Assembly (NCBI GenBank): GCA_039111535.1
Contig: JBCCIM010000054.1
Span: forward strand, 1 to 32,860
From: Bacteroidota bacterium
GTDB taxonomy: Bacteria > Bacteroidota > Rhodothermia > Rhodothermales > JAHQVL01
Direction of reading: 5' to 3'
DNA length: 32,860 bases
A model generated the notes under the pieces. That model searched no databases, was not told the origin of the DNA, and worked only from the letters and a program-made list of their open reading frames with translations. This document shows, one piece after another, positions 7,959 through 16,341 of the stretch. Both the position numbers and the translations under genes were made by a program. Numbering within the stretch: position 1 is the stretch's first letter; the number at the start of each line of letters is the position of its first letter.

Positions 7959-9836
7959 CTACTGATTTTGAAGCCGGCGCAGCGCAGCCTCGCTGCCTTC
8001 ACTTTGAGGGTTGAGCGTTAATGCGCGTTTGTACGCCGTGATCGCTTCTGGCAACCGACCTGCGAGCGCGAGTGCTTCGCCCAGGCTATCATGCACATTC
8101 CACGAGGTAGGAAACTGCTCGACGTTGAATTGAAAAAAAAGCAGCGCTAACGGCAGGTTGTCGTTTTGCAGGTAGTGGTAACCGATGGCATTGATACTGC
8201 CTTCGTGGTGCAAGCCGCCCTCAACAGCAGCAAGCAAGCCGGTATCCAAAGCCCCTTTTGCTGCAGTGAGACTGTCCGCCTGAACCATTGCGTAGGCCGT
8301 TTCTATACCTTCCCGCAACGACGTAAGTGCCGGCACGCGCTCAACGGTTGCGGGGCCATCGCTGGTCATGAAAAACGATACCTGTCCTTCAGCGTCTCGC
8401 CCAAAAAAGACTTCCTGTTTGCGGTCTTGCCGTATAAACACATCTTCGTCTGCAGAGGGTAAAAAGATCTCCTCATCGATTTCCAGGCCTTCTTCAGCCA
8501 AGGTAACGACCCGGTTGTAATGCAGCATCCATGCACCTCTTGCCAATTCGGCTTGCGAACAGGATTGGCAGAAGGTCCCCGCAGCGTAATCACCCACATA
8601 AGCTTCCAGATTGCGATTGCCCAAAGGGACGGGGGCTGAAATCGGATAGGTTGGTGATTCTGGATACAGGGCTTTGAGCACAGCCTGGCTGATGCGTGAG
8701 CCGAGGTTCACGGGGCCACCGCCGGCTTCGAAGTTGCGGTTGGTGACCATAAAGACGGCTACTTTTTTGTCAACAAAGATGTCCATCAGCGTCCAGAAGC
8801 CCAGCATGCTTCCTCCGTGACCAACCGAGCGGACTGCGGGACCATCGGGTGGATCTACGCTTGGCGATTCCCACAGGTTGTGGGTGACGCCAGTGAAGCG
8901 AGGATGAGGCTTGTACTGTGGGGAAAGGATTGCATCAGCCATCGCTTTACTGAAGACCCGGCCATGCGAATTGACACCATCACCGGTGAGGGCTTCGAGG
9001 AGCAACGCCATATCGGCGGGCGTAGCGTCGATAGAGGAGGCGGGTGTGGTTACATAAACCTCGTACGGTTGTGCCACGTAGGCGCTGTCAATCCAACCGT
9101 AGCCGAGCGCTACGTCTGGCAGGTGCGCTTTGTCTGCTTCGACAAAACTGTTTTCCATACCGGCCGGCGCAAACAGCTCCTGGTGCATGGCATCCGCGTA
9201 AGATTTGTTGGTAACCCGACCAAGTATTTCTCCAGCAAGGGTGATCCCATAGGTGTCATACCGAAAGATCTGCCCCGGCGGCGTAATCCTGCGCAGGTTG
9301 TTCTCCAGAAAAGTGCTGAGGCTGGGGCGCATGGCTTTACGGTTATCGAGCGATTGATCAAGGGACCAGATATGCCGGTCGAGGCCAGGCTGGTCAAAGC
9401 CACCGGTATGCGTAAGCAAATTCCATATGGTCACAGGATCTGCGCCGCCATTCAGGTTCGGAATGCCATCGAAGTATTGCGCCACGTCGGCCTCATACGA
9501 AAGCCGTCCCGTATCAATCAGCCGTGAAACGCCAAAACCAGTGAGGGCTTTGGTGACGGAGCCGATGCGGAATAGTGTCTTTTCTGTATCTACAGGGCGG
9601 CCGGTAGATACATCCGCAACACCGTAGCCGCGTTTGATCACCGTTTTGCCTTCTTTTACTATAACTATGGCGACACCAGGCAAGTGGGTTGCTGTCATTT
9701 CCTCCGCTACAATCTGGTCTATGGTAGCTTCTAATTGTTCAGCTGAGAACGTGGTGTCTGGCACCGGCTCAGCTTGAGGCAAACCTGTGCAGGCTGCGAG
9801 GAGCAGCGCGAGTAATATCGATAAATAACGCATCAT
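7959..9836 (-). CDS. Lipoprotein serine hydrolase (class C beta-lactamase fold) with TPR tail
   Basis: The start is ATG at 9836 (a second ATG follows at 9833); an upstream TTG frame adds nothing useful. The protein is 625 residues with the lipoprotein signal LLLAAC. The Pfam Beta-lactamase/serine hydrolase domain spans about residues 40-390. It contains the nucleophile motif SVTK (Ser codon near 9560), and the third motif appears as HGG in VGHGGSMLGF. The second motif, normally YSN or similar, reads YDT in FRYDTYGITLAG, so the usual Asn is Thr. After a beta-rich middle region, the last 70 residues form a TPR-like unit (NVHDSLGEALALAGRLPEAI, then TAYKRALTLNP). Family members include DD-peptidases, esterases and amide hydrolases, so drug resistance should not be assumed. 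It is probably a periplasmic, membrane-anchored enzyme and is transcribed alone. Confidence 0.88.
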   Translation of the reverse strand: MMRYLSILLALLLAACTGLPQAEPVPDTTFSAEQLEATIDQIVAEEMTATHLPGVAIVIVKEGKTVIKRGYGVADVSTGRPVDTEKTLFRIGSVTKALTGFGVSRLIDTGRLSYEADVAQYFDGIPNLNGGADPVTIWNLLTHTGGFDQPGLDRHIWSLDQSLDNRKAMRPSLSTFLENNLRRITPPGQIFRYDTYGITLAGEILGRVTNKSYADAMHQELFAPAGMENSFVEADKAHLPDVALGYGWIDSAYVAQPYEVYVTTPASSIDATPADMALLLEALTGDGVNSHGRVFSKAMADAILSPQYKPHPRFTGVTHNLWESPSVDPPDGPAVRSVGHGGSMLGFWTLMDIFVDKKVAVFMVTNRNFEAGGGPVNLGSRISQAVLKALYPESPTYPISAPVPLGNRNLEAYVGDYAAGTFCQSCSQAELARGAWMLHYNRVVTLAEEGLEIDEEIFLPSADEDVFIRQDRKQEVFFGRDAEGQVSFFMTSDGPATVERVPALTSLREGIETAYAMVQADSLTAAKGALDTGLLAAVEGGLHHEGSINAIGYHYLQNDNLPLALLFFQFNVEQFPTSWNVHDSLGEALALAGRLPEAITAYKRALTLNPQSEGSEAALRRLQNQ

Positions 9837-9993
9837 ACAGAACGGGTTGTGCAATCCAGCGAGCAAGAAGGCGGGTACTGGTTGCTAATGAGGTAAATTG
9901 TGTTGCTCTTTCCCATTGACGAGGGGATGATGCGCTGGATGCACGCAATTTTGTGAACGGCTCAAGGGAGCTGTGAATAGCTCAGGAATAGGT
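9837..9993 (-). promoter_or_regulatory. Spacer between response regulator and serine hydrolase genes
   Basis: This 157 bp gap lies after the stop of the response regulator gene and before the hydrolase start, both on the minus strand. The spacing suggests that the hydrolase has its own promoter here. I see no strong hairpin or operator. Confidence 0.3.
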
Positions 9994-10692
9994 TTATGCG
10001 TTGCCAAGCCGGCGCTTTACAGCCTCTACCCGGGTACGTCCGATGGGTAGTTTTTCGCCCGTTGTGAGTACGGCCGTGTACCTGCTGCCTTCGCGAACGC
10101 GTACCTGGGCGATGTTATCAAGCCTCACCAGGTAGGACCGGTGAATGCGCTCAAAGGATGCAGGCAATATCGAAAGCAGTTTTTCAAGTGATTTGCTATG
10201 GATGTGTACGGTGCCGTTGCGCAGGATCAGTTCTGCATAAGATCCTGCAGCTCTGACATAAGCAAGCTCTGCAACAGGGACCAGATCCACGCGGCCGGCC
10301 GATCGAACGGCAAGGGTTGCTGCTGGATGGCTGGCGCGAGCGCCATTGATGCGATCGAGGGTATTTCGGATACGCGCCGCGTTAAACGGCTTGCCTACAA
10401 AATCGAGCACACCTATCTCAAAAGCCTCAATGGCGCGTTCCGTGTGTGCAGATACAACCACCGTATGAAAAGCACCTGATACAGCGTTTTTTACCAGGTC
10501 AAACCCATCTTTGCCATTCAAATTCAAATCGAGGAAGACAACGTCTACCTTGTCCTCCGCAAGTGCGTGCTGCGCTGCTTCAAAGGTGGCATATCGGTCT
10601 ATGTCTAGCCTGCCATCAGGTGCCTCCGCACGTAACAGTCGTTCGAGGCGTTGTGCAATGACTGGTTCATCTTCTACAATGAATATGCGCAT
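9994..10692 (-). CDS. LytTR-type response regulator
   Basis: The chosen start is ATG 10692, giving MRIFIVEDEP, a normal receiver N-terminus. A longer frame to 10755 would overlap the kinase gene and is unlikely. The 232-residue protein has a CheY-like receiver (residues 1-115) with acidic residues E7 and D8, phospho-acceptor D55 in VVFLDLNL, and K101 in VGKPF. Residues about 130-228 are a LytTR DNA-binding domain (VAELAYVRAAGSYAEL, ERIHRSYLVRLDNI, LPIGRT). LytTR regulators bind direct repeats upstream of target genes. The gene begins 23 bp after the stop of the histidine kinase, so the two form one operon and very likely one phosphorelay pair. The target genes are not known. Confidence 0.95.
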   Translation of the reverse strand: MRIFIVEDEPVIAQRLERLLRAEAPDGRLDIDRYATFEAAQHALAEDKVDVVFLDLNLNGKDGFDLVKNAVSGAFHTVVVSAHTERAIEAFEIGVLDFVGKPFNAARIRNTLDRINGARASHPAATLAVRSAGRVDLVPVAELAYVRAAGSYAELILRNGTVHIHSKSLEKLLSILPASFERIHRSYLVRLDNIAQVRVREGSRYTAVLTTGEKLPIGRTRVEAVKRRLGNA

Positions 10693-10715
10693 AGGTAATG
10701 TGCTATGGAAAATTG

Positions 10716-12449
10716 CTATGGTAAATTGACTGGTAGCTGCATGCGGGTTACCCATTCGGTCGATTCGATGCCTGAGGACAGCGTGTATTGCGCAGATGCT
10801 ACTTCTTCCAGCCTGGCGCGAACGTACCGTAAACCGCCGCCTTCTTGCTTTACTTGAGGGTCTGGATTTACAAGCGGTGTTCGCAGTTCCAGCGTACGCA
10901 TGCCATCATCTACCGTCTCTCTGAGCGTAAAGGTAATTGTGCCGGCCAGGTATGCATTGTGTGTTATGGCATTTTCGATCAGGGTATGAATGACGGCCGG
11001 TGGAATAGGATGCTGTTCGGCGACTCCCGTTGTGTCGAGCTCAAAAACAACAGCGCGTCGGTAGCCCATGACCTCCAGATGGGCGCGGCACAGGGCCAAC
11101 TCCTGGCGCATTGGAATCGTATGCTGTCCCGATACTTCGCCAAGCGAACGCAACTCTGCTGCCAGCGCCTCAATTGCTTTCACGGCAGTAGCCGGGCTCG
11201 TTTCTACGAGCTCGATTATCGACGTCAGTGTATTCATCAAAAAATGTGGCTGCAGATGCTTTTTTAGGAGTTCACCCTCCAGTCGGGCTGCTGTAGCCCG
11301 TGCCATTTCATGTCGTTTCCGGTCGGCGCGGGTTTGCAAGCCAAGCGAGGTAAGCAGGCCGGCGACCAGGACACTAAAAGCCGGAAAAAAAGCCAGATCC
11401 ATAAATGAATGGCCTGAGAGAAATAGTACAATCAGGCAGATAAAGACGCCGCCGCAAGCGAGTCGGGCACCGGGTTGACGGTGCTGTATAGCCCAGCCGG
11501 TAATGCCTAGCGCTACAAAAAGTGCCATTGCAAATGCAGCATATGTGGCGGTTTCATGATCTTTAATGAGTATAAGCGCCAATGTTATCGCTACTGCGAG
11601 TGTAAACACGATGAAGCGGATCCTGGGGATGCTGAACTGGACCGCAAAAGTGCCGGCAAGTAACACGCCCGTAAGTCCCGTGAACAATTCTACCAGGCTG
11701 AGGCGCAGGCCATGCAAGGAATACATGTAGCCCAGGGCATTGCGCCAACTCTCAGTTGCCAGAAGGAGGGCGACGGCAAGGCACAAAGCTGCTGTCATGA
11801 GATAGGGAAGGCGCTGCTGATCAGCGATGAAGAGTGCGCCATAGTAAAGCGCAACAAGTACAAAGCCACCAAGGAAAAGCAGCGGAATACCTACCGCTTT
11901 GAACGGAGCGGTCGTGAGCTGCATAAAATCACCCAAAACAAACTGCATGCGTAAACCCGATGTCTGCTGTGGGCGCCTGAAGCTTGATATTCGGAGAGTA
12001 ACCTGGTGACCGCCCGGCGTAGCAAGGGTGTCAGGTACCCTGAAATACGCATCGATGGGGCCGGCCCGTTCTGTTTGTACGTTGTGCCCCACTTTGCCTG
12101 CCTCGCCAATCAAAACGCCATCCCAGTACACCTCACGAGCTGCAAGGCCGGTTGCTTTGATGCCCAGTGTTTGATAGGCCGGCACTTCAACATTAAACCG
12201 CAGCCACATCACTGCCGCCGTATCCGGTAGCGATAATACTGGAGCTGTGGACCACGTGGTATCATCACCGTTGTTTTCAGGCCACACAGCGGTGTCATCT
12301 ATCCTGTATTGCGTGGTTTCTACAACAAGTGCCGGCGTTTCTGTACAGCCAGAAATGAGCAGCATCAGAATTATATAGCAGATGCTTCCCGACAGGAATT
12401 GCCTGAGGGTGTGTATACTTTGTGGGGCACGGAAACGGGACATGTCCAT
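10716..12449 (-). CDS. 7TM LytS-type sensor histidine kinase with lipobox
   Basis: This 577-residue membrane kinase partners the downstream LytTR regulator. The N-terminus has a hydrophobic stretch ending LLISGC (Cys35), a good lipobox. An extracytoplasmic beta-rich domain follows (about residues 40-180; GLAAREVYWDGVLIGEAG is typical of 7TM-DISM or sugar-binding-like sensor folds). Seven transmembrane helices span about 184-372. The cytoplasmic part is a HisKA_7TM/His_kinase (LytS-type) domain with phospho-acceptor His402 in KKHLQPHFLMNTLTSI, the N box AVIHTLIENAITHN, and the G box EGGGLRYVRARLEEV. The start may be ATG 12449 or 12443. It is divergent from the PLP enzyme gene. The signal sensed is unknown. 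Confidence 0.93.
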   Translation of the reverse strand: MDMSRFRAPQSIHTLRQFLSGSICYIILMLLISGCTETPALVVETTQYRIDDTAVWPENNGDDTTWSTAPVLSLPDTAAVMWLRFNVEVPAYQTLGIKATGLAAREVYWDGVLIGEAGKVGHNVQTERAGPIDAYFRVPDTLATPGGHQVTLRISSFRRPQQTSGLRMQFVLGDFMQLTTAPFKAVGIPLLFLGGFVLVALYYGALFIADQQRLPYLMTAALCLAVALLLATESWRNALGYMYSLHGLRLSLVELFTGLTGVLLAGTFAVQFSIPRIRFIVFTLAVAITLALILIKDHETATYAAFAMALFVALGITGWAIQHRQPGARLACGGVFICLIVLFLSGHSFMDLAFFPAFSVLVAGLLTSLGLQTRADRKRHEMARATAARLEGELLKKHLQPHFLMNTLTSIIELVETSPATAVKAIEALAAELRSLGEVSGQHTIPMRQELALCRAHLEVMGYRRAVVFELDTTGVAEQHPIPPAVIHTLIENAITHNAYLAGTITFTLRETVDDGMRTLELRTPLVNPDPQVKQEGGGLRYVRARLEEVASAQYTLSSGIESTEWVTRMQLPVNLP

Positions 12450-12619
12450 AATCTATCACGCGCAAGATCCAATCGCCATCACAGCCGGATTTTCAACATT
12501 GCAGGCAAATGGTATATTGTATGTACGTATGGATCTGATACGGCAGGGGTATGCAGCAGGTTGTTGCAAATTGCCGTACAGCTGTTGCCGGCCTTTTACC
12601 CATCTTTCCCCGTACCAAC
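12450..12619. promoter_or_regulatory. Divergent promoter region, kinase / PLP enzyme
   Basis: This 170 bp region between two divergent starts must hold promoters in both directions. The plus frame is open upstream to an ATG at 12551, but ATG 12620 gives the sensible leader peptide of the PLP enzyme. I see no clear operator. Confidence 0.35.
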
Positions 12620-13903
12620 ATGAAGACGCGCCGCCAGTTTTTGAATACTGCCTTTGTACCTGTTGCCGCAACCTTGAATCCTGCTGCAATCCCTAATACA
12701 CTGGAAATGCTTGCCCAGCATACGGGTACGCCTACAGAAATTGCCCGCGATGAAGCGTATTGGCGCACCGTGCAGGAGGCCTTTACGGTGGATAAGAGCC
12801 TGGTTAACCTGAATAATGGCGGGGTATCGCCGGCGCCGGCCATTGTACAGGATGCTATGAAACGGTACCTGGATTTCTCAAACCTTGCGCCGGTGTACAC
12901 GATGTGGGAAATTTTGGAACCGCAACGTGAAGGCGTACGGCAGCGTGTTGCGAGAGATTTTGGATGTGATACCGAGGAAATTGCTCTGACGCGAAATGCG
13001 TCTGAGAGTTTGCAAATTTGCCAGCTTGGCATTGACTTGCAGCCGGGAGATGAAGTGCTCACCACCACCCACGATTATGGCCGGATGATTAACACGTTCA
13101 AGCAACGTGAACGCCGAAATGGTATCAAGCTTGTCCAGTTTCCCTTGCCTGTGCCGGCTGAAAACCCAGATGAGATTGTCCGACTCTTTGAGCAAAACAT
13201 CACGCCGCGGACCAGAATGATCCTGATGTGCCACATTGTAAACATCACGGGGCAAATTATGCCGGTCAAGCAGGTTGTGCAGATGGCCCGAAAAAGGGGA
13301 ATCCCCGTAATTGTTGATGGTGCCCATGCGTATGCGCACTTCACCTTCAAACACGAAGACCTCGATTGTGACTACTACGGTTCGAGTTTACACAAGTGGC
13401 TACTCGCGCCCCATGGTACCGGTTTGTTGTATGTTCGAAAAGAGAAAATTAAAGATTTGTGGCCGCTTATGGCTGCACCCGAGCGGCTGGATAGCGACAT
13501 CAGAAAGTTTGAGGAAATTGGTACCCACCCTGCAGCGAATTACATCGCGATTGCTGATGCCCTCACCTTCCACCAGGGGATTGGCGCCAAACGCAAGGAA
13601 GAACGATTGCGGTACCTCACCCATTACTGGGCAGAAAAGCTGCTTTCACATGATCGTATTAGATTGAATACAAGTTTGAATCCCGCCTACTCCTGCGCCA
13701 TCGGCAACGTGCAGATTGATGGAGTCGATACGAAAAAACTAAAAGACCATCTGTGGGATGCGCACCGCATAATTGTAGTGCCTATTCTGCATGAAGACTT
13801 TGAAGGGTTACGCGTTACGCCTAACCTGTACACCACATTGGAAGAGCTTGATCGGTTTGTTGATGCCATGACGCATGTGATAAAACACGGCTTGCCGGCC
13901 TGA
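12620..13903 (+). CDS. Exported class-V aminotransferase-fold PLP enzyme
   Basis: The chosen start is ATG 12620, giving MKTRRQFLNTAF, a twin-arginine-like leader (TRRQFL) with a moderately hydrophobic stretch ending near PAAIP; the upstream frame to 12551 lacks this. The 427-residue protein is a fold-type I PLP enzyme of aminotransferase class V, closest in style to isopenicillin-N-epimerase-like and cysteine-desulfurase-like members. Visible features are the N-terminal LNNGGVSPAP segment, TRNASESLQ in the phosphate region, the cofactor aspartate in VIVDGAHAYAH (Asp233) and the Schiff-base lysine in YYGSSLHKWLLAPHGTG (Lys259). The substrate is unknown. Tat export would fit a protein that folds with its cofactor in the cytoplasm. 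The RidA-like lipoprotein gene follows after 44 bp and is probably co-transcribed. Confidence 0.9.
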   Translation: MKTRRQFLNTAFVPVAATLNPAAIPNTLEMLAQHTGTPTEIARDEAYWRTVQEAFTVDKSLVNLNNGGVSPAPAIVQDAMKRYLDFSNLAPVYTMWEILEPQREGVRQRVARDFGCDTEEIALTRNASESLQICQLGIDLQPGDEVLTTTHDYGRMINTFKQRERRNGIKLVQFPLPVPAENPDEIVRLFEQNITPRTRMILMCHIVNITGQIMPVKQVVQMARKRGIPVIVDGAHAYAHFTFKHEDLDCDYYGSSLHKWLLAPHGTGLLYVRKEKIKDLWPLMAAPERLDSDIRKFEEIGTHPAANYIAIADALTFHQGIGAKRKEERLRYLTHYWAEKLLSHDRIRLNTSLNPAYSCAIGNVQIDGVDTKKLKDHLWDAHRIIVVPILHEDFEGLRVTPNLYTTLEELDRFVDAMTHVIKHGLPA

Positions 13904-13947
13904 GCTGTATGCCTTATTTGTACGCTACCCACCCCAAGACAATACAC

Positions 13948-14412
13948 ATGAAAAAAATGATGATGGCGTGCCTGCTCTGTTTTGCAGCCGCCGGCCTCGT
14001 GGCCTGTGAAACACCTGTCCCTGAAGCGACCCGCACTGTAATTTCAACTGAGGCAGCTCCACCAGCTGTTGGGCCTTACTCCCAGGCAATTCGGGTTGGC
14101 AACATGTTATTTCTTGCCGGCCAAATCGGACTGGATCCTGAATCCCGTAAGATCGTGGAAGGAGGTATAGAAGCCGAAACCCGGCAGGCAATGTCAAATC
14201 TGGATGCTGTGCTGGGTGCAGCCGGCTTTTCTATGGCTGATGTGGTTCAAGCCCAGGTATTTCTTGCAGATCTGAATGATTATGCAGTCATGAATGAAGT
14301 ATATGGCTCATACTTTGCTACCATGCCTCCGGGACGCGCAGCTGTGCAAGTTGCCCGGTTGCCACTGGATGCGCGGGTTGAAATTATGATGACTGCCGTT
14401 AAGGCGCAGTGA
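13948..14412 (+). CDS. RidA/YjgF-family lipoprotein
   Basis: The chosen start is ATG 13948; the in-frame ATG at 13909 would put 13 polar residues before the signal. The 154-residue precursor has a lipoprotein signal (MKKMMMACLLCFAAAGLVAC), so the mature protein should be anchored outside the cytoplasm. Residues about 30-154 are a complete RidA (YjgF/UK114) domain with AVGPYSQAIRVGNMLFLAGQ and the C-terminal signature PPGRAAVQVARLPLDARVEI, which keeps the active-site Arg and the VARLP motif. RidA proteins hydrolyse reactive enamine/imine intermediates released by PLP enzymes and are normally cytosolic trimers. Here the gene directly follows an exported PLP enzyme gene, suggesting a functional pair outside the cytoplasm (inference). 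Confidence 0.93.
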   Translation: MKKMMMACLLCFAAAGLVACETPVPEATRTVISTEAAPPAVGPYSQAIRVGNMLFLAGQIGLDPESRKIVEGGIEAETRQAMSNLDAVLGAAGFSMADVVQAQVFLADLNDYAVMNEVYGSYFATMPPGRAAVQVARLPLDARVEIMMTAVKAQ

Positions 14413-14671
14413 TTGCCCCGTTACCGCTTCTCTCCAACGGGTTGCAGTACATCATCGATCTTTTTGTCCACAATGTAGCGGACAACTGGCTGTCGCGTGT
14501 AAAAATAAATGCGACGACGGATAAAAAAAGAAGGTGATGAGCATTTAACTATGCCGGCCGCCCTCGCTGCTGGATTTGCGTCTCCTGCGTCTGTGTGCAC
14601 TAAACTGATGTAGAACTCCTGTTAACCCTTCTGTAATCATGCACAATACTGTGTTGTGTAAACCTTCTTTT
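14413..14671. other. Intergenic region with two small inverted repeats and a possible minus-strand ORF
   Basis: CCCGTT (14417-14422) pairs with AACGGG (14436-14441), and TTGTCC (14464-14469) pairs with GGACAA (14480-14485). Neither is followed by a T-run, so termination is uncertain. The minus strand is open from 14621 to a TAA at 14421-14423, about 66 codons, with a possible GTG start at 14600. It ends in a plausible C-terminus (VVRYIVDKKIDDVLQPVGEK). It has no ATG. It could be a small gene, a gene remnant or chance. Confidence 0.35.
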
Positions 14672-15886
14672 ATGCGCGCTGCTTCTGGTTTGCTACTTGG
14701 CATCATTGTGCTGAGTACTGCCTTATTGAGCAGCGCTTGCCTGGAACCAGACCCCAAAGTTTGGAAGCTGGATCAGGACTACGGCTTTCGTGGCTATAGC
14801 CTCGGGCCATCGTTGTACACCCGTGTGTTAGAACAGGCTGAAGGCCGTGCCACGGCATTTGATGTGGTCGAATTTGAGGCTTTTGGCAGTCGGTTTGCTG
14901 ATCAACAACTGTTTGAGCAACAGGGGCCCTCCACCGTTTTCGGAACGCCAGTGGCTAAAGTTTATGCTGGCGTCATCGACGAATCTATCTATGCTTTCTT
15001 ATTGCAGGTAGGGGCCGATCACAATGAACAAGCTGCGCTGGAAGACAGCCTCATCTTTCATTATGGTACCCCACAGTCCCGTGTAGACACGACTTACATT
15101 TCAGGTCAAACACTGGTACACGTAAATACTTTGCACTGGGAAGCGGATAGTGTTGGACTTGAACTTGGTATGGGCGACGGATTTGCTGAGCTGCTAGTTT
15201 ACGACAAAGACCTGCGTTTACGCCGCCAGCAGATTCAATACCTTACAACCCGCGCGCAGCGTGGCACAAATACCGGCGTTAGTGAACTGAAGACTGTTGG
15301 GCAGGTAAATCTGGATGAAATAGCACCCCGTGCGCGCTGGAAATATCGATATCGGGGCGAAGAGACCCATGTGCGGGGTGGCTCGTTTGGGGAAATTGAC
15401 TATTCGTATGTAAAGCCATTCTTCGAAGTAGAAGGGGAGAGTTTCTTTGGCGTCAAAATGGCTTTCGTTAACCTCAATTTTGTGGGAGGGAGCGACAGCT
15501 TGCGAACGCTTGAAGTTCGTTTTGACAACACCCAGGGCCAGACCGTTGGCTTTATGGACATGCTGCGGGTTATGGAGCGCAAGCTTGGCCGGCACGCCTA
15601 TTCCGATACACTACATACCACAAAAGGGCCGTTTCGTCGCGCCACCTGGTATGGCCATGACCTGACAATCACGCTTGAGGAGAACCGTTTTCGTCCAGAA
15701 CAGCCCGATCGGGCAGATGTGTTGGTTAGCTTCACCAAAGATCGGATTGAAGTTCCCTGGCAAGCCCCAGACCTTGCACGGGCAGCTGTCAATTCAGCTG
15801 ATTCACTTGATGTAGGCTCCGGTGGAGGGCAAGATTCTCTTGCCACCAAATCTGAACTCATATCCAAAAAGCCGCCGGCGCTTTAA
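14672..15886 (+). CDS. Hypothetical lipoprotein, 404 aa
   Basis: I do not recognise the family. The chosen start is ATG 14672, giving MRAASGLLLGIIVLSTALLS followed by SAC, a lipoprotein signal with Cys23. ATG 14639 is also in frame and would add 11 residues. The mature part is mostly mixed beta and polar sequence without membrane segments or recognisable catalytic motifs. Two stretches (about residues 40-190 and 220-360) both carry phrases such as FGSRFADQQLF and VEGESFFGVKMAFVNLNF, which may be two related beta domains, though I cannot demonstrate homology by eye. The C-terminal 30 residues are low-complexity Ser/Asp/Gly-rich. It is probably envelope-anchored. It follows the RidA gene by 259 bp and probably has its own promoter. 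Confidence 0.75.
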   Translation: MRAASGLLLGIIVLSTALLSSACLEPDPKVWKLDQDYGFRGYSLGPSLYTRVLEQAEGRATAFDVVEFEAFGSRFADQQLFEQQGPSTVFGTPVAKVYAGVIDESIYAFLLQVGADHNEQAALEDSLIFHYGTPQSRVDTTYISGQTLVHVNTLHWEADSVGLELGMGDGFAELLVYDKDLRLRRQQIQYLTTRAQRGTNTGVSELKTVGQVNLDEIAPRARWKYRYRGEETHVRGGSFGEIDYSYVKPFFEVEGESFFGVKMAFVNLNFVGGSDSLRTLEVRFDNTQGQTVGFMDMLRVMERKLGRHAYSDTLHTTKGPFRRATWYGHDLTITLEENRFRPEQPDRADVLVSFTKDRIEVPWQAPDLARAAVNSADSLDVGSGGGQDSLATKSELISKKPPAL

Positions 15887-16078
15887 TAATTTAGCTGATA
15901 CCCCATTTCTGATTGCCAGAAAGCGTGCAAAGCCGCCCATTCCTTGTGTGTTAAGAAAAGCCGCATTATTTGGGCGAATTCGACGCGGAATCGTCATATT
16001 TCTGCAATGCTTATTTCCGTTTATCAGGGCTTGCTAAAAAGTTCTGTTTTTCATGTGTTAGGGCAAGGTGTAAGTACT

Positions 16079-16112
16079 TGTTTACATTGGATTTGATTTA
16101 AAAATGTAAACA
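16079..16112. promoter_or_regulatory. Perfect 9-bp inverted repeat, candidate operator
   Basis: TGTTTACAT (16079-16087) and ATGTAAACA (16104-16112) are exact reverse complements separated by 16 A+T-rich bases. Symmetry, spacing (half-site centres 25 bp apart) and composition fit a regulator binding site or a promoter region better than a terminator. The regulator is unknown. It lies 230 bp upstream of the 65-residue gene. Confidence 0.5.
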
Positions 16113-16172
16113 TGGCGCATAAAATCTGAAATGGTAGCGCTAATTACATCAGTGCAGGAGTCGATATCTACT

Positions 16173-16202
16173 AATGGGATGCGATGTGAAGCGCATTCCA
16201 TT
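16173..16202 (+). ncRNA. Hairpin, possible small-RNA 3' end
   Basis: AATGGGATGCG (16173-16183) pairs with CGCATTCCATT (16192-16202) as an 11-bp stem with one G-U pair and an 8-base loop. The sequence after it, TGTTCATTTT, is U-rich but interrupted. With the inverted repeat 60 bp upstream it could be the end of a short RNA. No homology is known, so this is weak. Confidence 0.3.
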
Positions 16203-16341
16203 TGTTCATTTTGGTGGATTCTGGTTGCACCTAAAATCCGGCCATAAGTGTGGCATAGGATTTACGGCAGACGCTTTAGCATCGGTATCTTGATTTCGTT
16301 AAATGATGGTACCCCCAACCAGATTAGATAGATAAAATTCA

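Larger units (their letters stand above)
15887..16341. other. 455-bp non-coding region with operator-like and hairpin structures
   Basis: I see no protein gene here. Two structures stand out and are listed separately: a perfect 9-bp inverted repeat at 16079-16112 and an 11-bp hairpin at 16173-16202. The region is A+T richer than the flanking genes. It leads into a 65-residue gene and could hold its promoter or a small RNA. Confidence 0.5.

Noticed and set aside
8817-9527. 236-codon plus-strand ORF inside the serine hydrolase gene
   Set aside because: It lies wholly antisense to a gene with intact catalytic motifs and has no recognisable domain.
10693-10755. N-terminal extension of the response regulator
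   Set aside because: The extra 21 residues would overlap the end of the kinase gene and precede a normal receiver start at MRIFIVEDEP.
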